Translations under genes and position numbers: made by a program
Shown: positions 53,015-64,000 of the stretch, in pieces
How the letters are laid out: each line of letters starts with the position of its first letter
How positions within the stretch are numbered: the first letter of the stretch is position 1
Notes under the pieces: model-generated
The model's input: only the letters and a program-made list of their open reading frames with translations
Database searches by the model: none
Told to the model about the DNA's origin: nothing
Source: Paraspadella gotoi
Taxonomy: Eukaryota; Chaetognatha
NCBI GenBank assembly: GCA_051294375.1
Contig: CM119266.1
Coordinates: forward strand, 26,230,851-26,294,850
DNA: 64,000 nucleotides
Reading direction: 5' to 3'

Positions 53015-54394
53015 CTATTTGAAGATAGAGGCGCTGTACAGCTTGTGGCCTGCGAACTTGCGGGAAGGGCTCCAATGCTGCGGCTTGTACTCTTGGACCT
53101 CTTCTTCGTGAAGGAAGAAAGCCTCCACTAATGCTTTTGTTTCGTTGGCCTCGGGATCGAGCCTGTACCAAAGGTAATTTTCGTAGTCGACTTTCCAGTT
53201 TTTCGAGAGTTGGAAGACATTCTCTGGTCCGCGCCAGATCCAAAGGCCTTGTATTTGCGCGTCATGCGACTTCCCGAAAAGACCGACGCTGGCGAAGGCG
53301 TACTTGTTTAGGTTACCTAGGCGCTGAAACATGCCTAAAAAACATAGAAAAATCAAAGCTTTTAGGGCAATTACTTCCCTGAATGCTGCTCATTAACACT
53401 TCTGTCCAGCAGACCCACCAGTAATGAGATTTTCGGCCTTGAACATCAGCCCGAGATCTTCCGGGTATCTGTACTCACAAAGCCAAATGGAATACTGTTC
53501 TCTGTCGAAGTTTTTCCAAAAGTAGGGTATAGCCTTTGACTTGATGTCTTCGTTGGAATAGACTTTTTTGAAATCGGCCAGCACGAAGGACGATTTTGGG
53601 AAACCAACGAACGGATCGTAATCCTTTGCCACGCTTCCGACGTCGGCCGACGCCGCCTCCGTCTCCTTCGACGCTCTCTTTGCCTTCTCTCCCTTGCCGC
53701 CATTCTTTCCCGTCTTGGCAGAGAACTCAGCAAATTTTTGGGGTTCAAACTGGGACATTTTTTGACAAAGGGCGAACTTGCCGATGACCTTTTTCACTTG
53801 CGTCTGGTTAACCATGGTGACGAACCAGCGAGTGACGTTGACGAAGCCGGCACGAAATTCTGGATCCAGAACCCATTTGAAGGGCAGCAAGAGGTTGGCC
53901 ATGACGCAAATATCGGCCAGCGAAATGCGTTCCCCGACGAGGAAAGTTTTCAGATGTAGATGGCGATTGAGGGCGTCCAAGGCGCGGCTGAGATCATCCT
54001 TGGCGCGATCCGCGGCTTGCTTATTGAAACTCATGATGCCCATGCAAGGAAAAACCCAGGTGCAGGCCGCCGGAAGAATTTCGTTGTCAGCAAAAGATAT
54101 CCATTGTTGAACGAATGCCTGGTCCGCGACCGTCTTGCCCCGCATCTGTTCGTCGGCCAAGAAGTACGCAATAGCATTGCTTTCGAAGATGCGCTTACCG
54201 TCTGCCGACTCGAAAGCCGGCACTTTGCCCAGCGGAAACTTGGCCAAAAACTCGGCCGACGCGTTTGTCTCGCCAAGAACGAAATCAGGAGGCTGTGAAA
54301 GAACTTTGACTTTGGCTCCTGAATACTCGGCGGCAATGAGAGCTTTGAAAGCCCGGAAGTTGTCCGGGTAGGTGTAAAGAGTGCCAGTGACCAT
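53015..54394 (-). CDS. EEF1G: Elongation factor 1-gamma
   Basis: eEF1-gamma scaffolds the eEF1B complex that recharges eEF1A with GTP. Two exons (53419-54394 and 53015-53334) total 1296 bases, 431 residues; human has 437. The N-terminal glutathione S-transferase-like domain runs from MVTGTLYTYPDNFRAFKALI through FPLGKVPAFES and FLVGERISLADICVMANLLL. A K/A/E-rich linker follows near residues 220-260. The C-terminal conserved domain contains DPFVGFPKSSFVLADFKKVY, PYFWKNFDREQYSIWLCEY, the cross-junction NLITG-MFQRLGNLNKYAFAS and GLWIWRGPE, and ends SASIFK. The intron is 84 bases. Highly expressed housekeeping gene by family. Confidence 0.97.
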
Positions 54395-54561
54395 ATTGAT
54401 TAGATTGGAAAGGTCTATATTCTAAAGTTCAAAAAAAAAAACCAAAAAAGGCACGCCTCCCACACAGATGGATGGCCCTGAAAAAAAAAAACAGCTCAAC
54501 AAAATCGTCAACAACCGCGTAAACAGTAACGAGCTCAAAACCGACAAACATATAATGACGA

Positions 54562-57500
54562 TCAATACGAAAAGAGTCTGATTGTAGCGTCACTGCCAGC
54601 AGTGAGTATCCACGGCTGGTTTGGGTGAAACTGACAGTCTAAAGTGCCTAGACTTTGTTTTCCCGCAACTCCCGGTCCGTGGCCCCTGAGGATTTTCACG
54701 GGAACAATGAGAGGGTTCTGCATTAAGTCGTTGTAAACCATCCCGTGGCAGACGATGGTAGAACCGTCGTCGGAGCAAGAAGCGAAGAGAGGATACCGAG
54801 GGTGGAAGCGAACCTAAAAGAGACAAACGCCGTCGACGCAAACAAGGGCAACACACATATTCAACACGTTCCAAAAAGTTCCGAGAAACTCACCTGTCTA
54901 ATAGCTTTTTTGTGATGCCGCAATGTCCGATAGGGCTTTGCAGAAAGATCTAAGTCGAACCAGGAGAGTCGCGCGTCGTAAGATCCTGTGATCACGTTGT
55001 CCCCTCCCGGATGAACGGCGATGGAAGATATCCATTTACTCGTGGTAATCAATTTCTTGGTCAACATCTTGACGGTGGAAAAAGGGCACAGGGTGATCAA
55101 AGATAAATGTAGCATATTAATTTATGGATAATTTCAAATGAGATTGAACCTATATTAACCGATGTTATGTATAATCAGCGTAACCATTCTCATACAGCGA
55201 TATCACCCTGTTATATAAAGCCGCTAATCGCAATTCTTTAACCTGGAAAACCCCATGAAACGAGACCCCAACTATTGGCTCACCTGTTTGACAAGGTTGT
55301 AAACTTTGACGGTGCGCTGAGTGGCGACAAAGAAAAAGGGTTTGGTTGGGTGAAACTGAACGGCCTGGACAAAGCCCTTTGTATTTTTAAAAGGACACTG
55401 AGTTCGGCCGCGAGAGACTTGATGAAGGAGGACAGAGCGAGAGCCGCCCTTGGGATGAAGGGTCGCTAGATAGTCACCCCGGGTGTGCCAGGATATTGAA
55501 GAAATCTATATAAAGTAAAACGGTGAAAATTTTTATGAAAATTTCGACGTACTTTTTTATTCCGTAAGAATGATGACACTGACCTCGCTTTGAAAGGAGA
55601 CCTTAATCCGGAATCCATTTTTGAAGCTCTGTTCATCGGCAGGGTCCATCGAGGTGACCCTTGTCCAATCCGCGGCCGGTTTTTGGCTCTCGCCGTCCTG
55701 GTCCCCATCATTCGCCTCCCGATTATCGAACTTGACAATTTTGATGGCGGCGATGACGTCGTCCGTCGATTTGTTCACCAGCTTGTCGCCGACGCCCACG
55801 TTAACGAGGGCCATCTCGTTAGAGAATCCAACTGCGATGAGATTGAGCGAAGGATTCGGGTTCCAGGCGACGCTCGACACTTTGGCACCAACGTCGAGCG
55901 TCTTCATGCAGCGGCCCGTAGAAATTTCCCAGATCTTAATTTACAATAAAGTCATACAATAACAACCCGATACTCAATTAAAATTTGAAAATTATCTGAC
56001 GCCTAAGGCACACACCTTTACAAAACCGTCATCCGACCCAGAGACAAACCACTGTCCCGTGGGATCCACGGAAACACTCCGGACGATATCGGAATGTCCC
56101 CTGAATACGATCGAGAGCGTCGTCGGGAACGGCTGCAGATCGCGCGGTTTAGGCAACTTCGGTAACAGATCCTCGGCGTCAACGCGCACCCTATCTTTGC
56201 GCATGCGTGGACACAGGTAAAGATCGAGACAGCGTTCGAATCGCTCGTTGATGAACCTAAAGAGTAGATAAAAAACCTAAAAAATATCCCTTCAAAGAAA
56301 CATTTCGTTTTTAATAAATCATATAAATAATCAAAATTTAAAAATTAAATTTTTAAAAATTTATTGTATTCGATCTTTCTTTTTGTTGTTTTTGTAATAA
56401 TTGTAAATTGTAATTTGTAAATATTGAATCATTAAAACATAATATCTCTTAAATAATTTTTTTAAGGAGTGTAACGAAAATTTCGTTTGAACAACAATTT
56501 CACTTGCTGACGAAGACTCGAAACAAAGTCGAAACATGTCCTTATAACATATTAAATTGTTGTTCAAACAAAATTTTCGTTACACGCCTTAAAAAAAATT
56601 ATTTAAGAGATATTATGTTTTAATATGATTCAATATTTTATATTTTAAAATATAAAGAAAATATTCTGGAGAATCTACAGCATCAATACATTTTTAATAC
56701 CGCTTTTTTTAACATACCTAAATCTATCTTAATGGAGATGACGCAATAAGCATTTAACATGATACTGTACAAAGGCAGGGCTTTTTAAAAGTAGTAATTT
56801 AACTCAAAAAATAATAAAAAAGAATTTAAATATTATTATAAACAAAATATATAAAAATAAAAAAATAAAAAAAAGAAACAATTTTCTTTTACAAGCCCAA
56901 AATTTCTCGACATCTAAATTTTATTTTTTGATTCTTACATTTGTTACATGTGATAATCCTTTCTTTTCGTTGTTATTTAATATTTAGAGAAAACAGTGTT
57001 TTTGAATTTGTGACAACGATTTATTTTAATAGACGGACATGTTTGGACTCTTTGGGTTCGAGTCTTCATCAAATGCTGATGAAGACTCGAACCCAACGAG
57101 TCCAAACAGGTCCGTCTATTAAAATAAATCGTTGTCACAAATTCTAAAGATTCTTACATTAAAATGCCAAAAAATAACTGGAAAGTTACCGAGACATTTT
57201 TTTTTCCATCATGGTAATAAATATTACTGCACTCTAATCTCACTACGGCTGAAGCATACTTGTCATAAGGAGAGATTTTTCGCATACAGTCAATTTTTTT
57301 AGGAATGTAATTAATTCTACGATCCTCGGGTTCTTTGTCTTTCCAAGCCACTTCCTCTTCTTCGGTGAAGAGATATTCTGGAGGGGGGTTATAGCTCTCC
57401 TCGTGACCTGGTTGCAGAAAGTAAATGTTGACCAAAAGGCGCGTTTAGTTAAGATTCCTTTTAATGCCTTTAGTCAATCGCACAAGCTAAAACTGGGTTT

Positions 57501-58587
57501 CACCTGGAAGTTTAAGCTTCGGCGCCGGAATGTGGTGACGGAATCTCTTGTTCTCTCCATCCTTATCATCATTACCCCACAAGTCGTAGCGACAGTGCTC
57601 ATCCTCTTCCTCCTCATCCTTTTTTTTCTTCTGCTCCGAGGGACGTTTGATCCAGCCCATTTTGATGGCGTGAACGTAGTAGCTCACCTTTTGAGCTTCG
57701 CCCCTGCGTTCAGAAAATTCAGTGAGAAAGGATCATGGTTCCGAATAATTCGCACTTATTTCTCGCTCTCAAGATCAAACCTTGACGGCAAAAAGCTTCG
57801 CTTATGTGGAGGGTGCGCCGTGAGGGGCATGTCCATTTTTTCGTGAGTAAAGAAGTCGATCCAAGGAACGTACTGATTGAAATTTCCCGAACCCGTACCG
57901 GGATACTTTCCTTTCTGTATGTTTTTAATTAGTTCTATATCGGCGTCGGTCATGCGAACGTTTTGACCTTGTTTGGGAGCGAGAAAATAAACAGCATCAT
58001 TAAAACGAGATATTATTTAAAATTATTATGTTTTTAGCCTAATTATTTATTAAATTACCGGTGAGTTTATCCTTGACTGTCCGCCAGTAGTCGGGATTGT
58101 CCATCTTTTCGAGAAACTCGTCCAATTCATCGCCCGGCTGGGGCTTTCCGATTTTGCGGCCGTCGAGGTCATAGCCAATGTGGTCGTAGTCTTTGTACCA
58201 CTCCATTGGGATGTTGCCGACGGTGTTGCGAATCTCTTCTTCATCCGAAGAGTCGTAATCTTCGTACTCTCGAGTGGCGACGACATTGTCAAGCGTTGCG
58301 TCAAAATCTGCGATCCCGTTAGAGGCGGGTTTCGAAGATACCGACGGGATCGTAGAGGAACGCGGTTCTGAGGATTCGCGATTTACGTTCGAGTTATTGA
58401 AGACGTCGTCTTCGTCTTCGCTCTCGAATCCGGAATATTCACTGCTTTCGTCGTCGTCGTCGTCTTCTTCTTTCTCGTCCTCGTCGCCCTCATCAAACTC
58501 TCCACCCGGTTTCAGCCAATCCGGCTCATTGTCGGTGCTCTTAGTTTCGTCCTCCTCCAAAGCTTTTCTTTTTCCAGGGGCCACCAT
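54562..58587 (-). CDS. BOP1: Ribosome biogenesis protein BOP1
   Basis: BOP1 acts with PES1 and WDR12 in 60S subunit maturation in the nucleolus. Nine exons (58059-58587, 57781-57967, 57504-57703, 57260-57407, 56016-56256, 55584-55934, 55284-55505, 54894-55067, 54562-54813) total 2304 bases, 767 residues; human has 746. The N-terminus is acidic. The BOP1NT domain has [46 protein letters not shown] and [12 protein letters not shown], with [18 protein letters not shown] across exons 4-5. WD repeats follow ([76 protein letters not shown]), ending [10 protein letters not shown]. Intron 4 (57259-56257) contains two long hairpins. The stop lies 168 bases before EEF1G. Confidence 0.96.
56424..56636 (+). 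repeat. Hairpin element with hammerhead-ribozyme-like core (BOP1 intron 4)
   Basis: Two arms of about 70 bases are near-perfect complements (left contains cataatatctcttaaataat, right its complement). The loop at 56507-56540 reads CTGACGA, A, stem GACT...AGTC, GAAAC, ATGTC. This matches the hammerhead core: CUGANGA, stem II, GAAA, a two-base-pair stem III with AU loop and a GUC cleavage site. The orientation is opposite to BOP1. Confidence 0.65.
57004..57144. repeat. Near-perfect palindrome with two degenerate hammerhead cores (BOP1 intron 4)
   Basis: Arms of about 67 bases with only a few mismatches and a centre near 57072. The plus strand reads CTGATGA at 57076, stem GACTCG...CGAGTC, then CAAAC and AGGTC. 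The minus strand of the other arm has TTGATGA, a similar stem, CAAAC and ATGTC. The G of GAAAC is C in both, so cleavage is unlikely. Confidence 0.7.
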
Positions 58588-59833
58588 AATTATATATTAC
58601 AATTAAATGTTTTTCGATTCCTGATAAAAGAAAAATAAGAACCCCTGATTTAAAAAATTAATGAATGCAATTTCGAAGAGACGCTGGATATATGACTTTG
58701 AAGAGACAGAAATACTCATTATATAACGAGGGCGTGTGACCGCCTCATGAATGGGCGAACTCTCAAGGCGATTATGTGATCGATCACGAAAGAAATAATA
58801 GTACAGAGTACGCTAAAATCTCGAGAAGGATCGGTGATTCCATAGTATGATTCTAGTAATTTCTTTCTTTTATTAAGGGGTCGACAATAAAATCGAATAA
58901 CGTGGGTACAGGGTTTGGTTCATTATTTTATGGATTCCGGCAACCTCGAAATCACTAAAGTGGTTCATATAGTGTGAACTGTAAAGAATATACACGAAAC
59001 GAGCGATGGAATTGGGGGATTGAATTATGATCCACCTTTTTTAGCATTATCGAGCGCCTCAATCAACGACTAGAGCACATTCATTACCGAAAGAACAATA
59101 TGTCAAACGTTGACGTAAAAGCAACACCGAAAGACGATACCGAAACAAAAATATTTTTTAAATGATACAAAAAAGAATCCTCAAAACGACTTAGTGAAAC
59201 TAAACATTTTCAAACAAGCGATGGAATAAAAAATTATGGAATGAAGCGAAATACTAAATAGTGCGAAAAGCAAAAATCAAATTTAAAAAACCTAACTTGT
59301 CGAAGTATTTCAAACGGGGGAAAAATATGAAAATATTTCCGTGAAGTCACTCGAAGCATTATCGAAGTTTAATAAAAATTGGCTCCAATACTGTAAGTGC
59401 TTCAATTTCTGTATACTTAAAATACGATCCGAATTATTATATTCTATAGTCTACAGGCACAATTAAAAAATTCAAGAATAAAAAATTAAAATTTGACCAT
59501 GCTCATGCGGGGGATAACTAGTGATTACCTAAAGAAAAAACATTTCCAAGCGAACGCAAAAATTCATTCTTTAGCGAAAAAAAAATCAAATGAAACCGGG
59601 GAGTAAATCTTTGACCATTTCCTGGTATAATTGACGGGTCAACACCTGCTCATCGTGGTGCTAAAAAGATATTAAAAGATATTATTTGAAAAATCAACGA
59701 GTGAAATACGGACACGATGGGACTAGAAAATAATTTGGAAAAGGACACCTCCTCGTTTCGAAAATCACGGATAAAAAATATTTTAAATGTCAGTCTTGAC
59801 ATTTAGTAATTTTTTATTCAAATCCGAGTAATT
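58588..59833. other. Spacer between PRKAR1 and BOP1
   Basis: A 1.25 kb AT-rich interval. It should contain the PRKAR1 3' UTR and BOP1 promoter. No coding frame or repeat recognised. Confidence 0.5.
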
Positions 59834-62141
<2,308 letters not shown>

Positions 62142-62531
62142 TCTTACTTTATTTTTTTCAATACGGTTTTTTGTTTTGTTTCTTTAGTGAAACATCACGC
62201 GTATTCTTCGGAATTAAAAATGAACGGAAAATAAACGAATAAGAAAATTTCCAACGGTGGAAATTACAGACACAAACTTGTATAGAAAAAACTTTTTAAA
62301 AAATTAACAAAAACTAATGAGAGCGAAAGTAAAACGAGATTAACAAGACTAACTGAAAACTCCGTTAATAACTACAGTATGAGGATACTGTAAAAAAACT
62401 AAACCAATAGTATGACAGGAAATAGATCAAATGGTAAAAACAAAACTGACGTTCAGTCCTTAATTGCATTGCATTGATAATAAAAATATCTATAAAATGA
62501 AAAGATTAACGACGCTCTTCGATACACGACG
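62142..62531. other. Spacer between phospholipid scramblase and PRKAR1
   Basis: A 390-base AT-rich gap with no element recognised. Confidence 0.5.
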
Positions 62532-63666
62532 CTATTCGAAAAACAACGCCTTCAAAAGGAACAAAGCGGCCATCAGAATCGCTTTTAGGGAAACGTCCAA
62601 AGACTTTGGAAAGCTGACACCGACGGCGCCGGAAGCGGAAATGGCGTCAGATCCGGGCGGACCGACTCGAGAGAGGAACTGATCGTGGCAAGAACACAAA
62701 TTTAAAAACGAGAGACCAAACTTTATACCGCGGGAACGAACCTTGCCAATTTGTACTTTCCCGTCGGCGTCAAAAATTTTGAAATCGCGATCGGCCCGGT
62801 TGGATCCCATTAAAGGAACGCGGCGCCTCTTGACGTGGCAAAGCGCCGAGACATCGTCGCCGGCGTGGACGGTAAGAACGTCGTGAAAGGCCGCCCACCG
62901 TAGACGGACGCAGCCGAAGACACCTCGCGAGTGTGACGACACGTCAACGCGCGGAAGGCAGGCAGGAACCAAGAAAGAATTGCATCCGGCGGGACGGCGA
63001 ATGGAGAAAAGCTTTGGAGGCATCAACGAAGAAAAGCGGAATTAAAATTGAAATACATTGCGAATCTTACGCTTCTTCCGGATTGGCCACACCTCCTTGT
63101 AGGCGTGGTCCGTGACGGTGATCTCGAAAGGCCTGTTCTTGCCCATCATTCTGGCTCCGCAACTGACATCTTCCGAGGCCGACAAGACGCGACGTCCCAG
63201 CGCGTCTGCAAAGACGAACTCACCGCCTTCTCGCCAGACGCGCACGTGATCAATCGAGGCGAGGGGCGCGAGACCGAAAGGGTCATCCGTCTCGTTGGCG
63301 GGATTATACAGCGTCAACGGAATCGACTGAAGTTGCGATGGAGAAAGAATCATCGGAGAAACGATGGAGATGTTATGGTTGGTCGTCGGAGAGGGAACAT
63401 CTAAAGGACCGCGATTGACGACGAAGCAGCGAGAATGAAAAACGATGATGAAACTATTTCGAACTACAGTAGCTAGATTTACCGATTCCGCTCTCGTTAC
63501 TTGGATGCGAGTCCGCGGATATGCGTCGCACTGCGGGAGAATCCCCGCCGTCGCCCGGAGGTTCTGCGTAGAACGGAGTGTAAGGCGGTGGCTTTGGTTT
63601 CTCGGGTGCCGAAGGCGCGGCAACGGGGTCTCCTTCGCAACCCTCGGAAATTTTTTCCAGCGACAT
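62532..63666 (-). CDS. Phospholipid scramblase family protein (without the usual calcium motif)
   Basis: Four exons (63483-63666, 63093-63400, 62742-63011, 62532-62678) total 909 bases, 302 residues. The N-terminus is proline-rich (PEKPKPPPYTPFYAEPP), as in scramblases. Exon 2 has GLAPLASIDHVRVWREGGEF, FADALGRRVLSASEDVSCGA and GKNRPFEITVTDHAYKE, matching the scramblase beta-barrel start. The C-terminus is VGVSFPKSLDVSLKAILMAA followed by LFLLKALFFE, matching the single membrane helix of PLSCR1. The acidic calcium-binding stretch that precedes the helix in human PLSCR1 is here ISASGAVGVSF without the aspartates. The cysteine cluster that is palmitoylated in vertebrates is also missing. Lipid scrambling activity is therefore uncertain. 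Confidence 0.85.
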
Positions 63667-63924
63667 TTTTTTTCTGATTCGAGCTATGAGACTGGACTGA
63701 CTAAATATTTAACAAAAAGTGAAAAAAAAAAAGATGTACAATGAATACATGCATATTTATTGGGCGTCTCTCGTGGGTTGCACCCAGACAATCTACAATC
63801 AATGAAAATAATTGACTTATCCGATCGCGGATTGATGTAAGAGCCAATTTTGAAAAAAGCGTGTTTTGGACTGTTGAAGGGCTAAAAGGCCCGAAAAAAC
63901 AAAAGCGTAAGTCGCCTTGTTCGT

Positions 63925-63962
63925 TCACAGAGGAGCATTGTCGTCGTCCTCGTTTTCTGAAT
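63925..63962 (-). CDS. Last coding exon of an unidentified gene (partial)
   Basis: On the minus strand an acceptor (GGAACAG) is followed by 38 bases that end in a stop and encode the acidic tail DSENEDDDNAPL. It lies 259 bases upstream of the scramblase start. The rest of the gene is beyond the right edge, so no identity is given. Confidence 0.5.
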
Positions 63963-64000
63963 CTGTTCCAAAAATGAAAAATAACATTGAATTTTTAGTT

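Overview
The window is nuclear DNA from an animal, most likely an invertebrate with a compact genome. The coding evidence is strongly metazoan: ALKBH5, ANKRD11/12, TANGO1/MIA3, MBD2/3, coilin, PGM2, PQBP1, ribosomal protein eL34, SYF2, Unkempt, CCDC25, eEF1-gamma, BOP1, a PKA type I regulatory subunit and a phospholipid scramblase can each be reassembled from split exons. Exons are comparatively GC-rich. Introns and spacers are AT-rich, and many introns are only 65-90 bases. ALKBH5 and coilin argue against Caenorhabditis, and ALKBH5 against Drosophila, but I cannot name the phylum.

Layout: every recognised gene lies on the minus strand. From right to left, which is the direction of transcription, they are: the last exon of an unknown gene (63.9 kb), phospholipid scramblase, PRKAR1, BOP1, EEF1G, CCDC25, Unkempt (split by an 8.2 kb intron), SYF2, an intronless F-box/LRR gene, RPL34, PQBP1, PGM2, coilin, a membrane-anchored ankyrin protein, MBD2/3, TANGO1, ANKRD11/12, and ALKBH5 running off the left edge. 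Gaps between neighbours are mostly 85-450 bases. For most multi-exon genes I checked that the exons add up to a multiple of three and that the junctions restore family motifs, so exon coordinates are predicted but internally consistent.

Mobile and repeat DNA sits mainly in introns and in one large spacer. There is a 5.2 kb degenerate DIRS-type tyrosine-recombinase retrotransposon, with inverted terminal repeats and an internal complementary region, inside the long Unkempt intron, nested in an older copy of a three-copy dispersed repeat. There is also a 1.9 kb non-autonomous LTR element in PGM2, two copies of a 0.7 kb TA-flanked MITE (ANKRD11 and PQBP1 introns), a second mariner-like MITE (PGM2), a 0.9 kb inverted-repeat element upstream of MBD2/3, and long hairpins in a BOP1 intron that contain hammerhead-ribozyme-like cores.

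Functionally most of the genes are nuclear or gene-expression housekeeping: splicing (SYF2, PQBP1, coilin), ribosome assembly and translation (BOP1, RPL34, EEF1G), RNA demethylation and RNA binding (ALKBH5, Unkempt) and chromatin (MBD2/3, ANKRD11/12). The most notable points are the strict one-strand gene order, the hammerhead-like repeats, the DIRS element with a readable insertion history, loss of half of the zinc-binding cysteines in eL34, three GC-AG introns, and extended tRNA-Lys complements next to LTR-like sequence.
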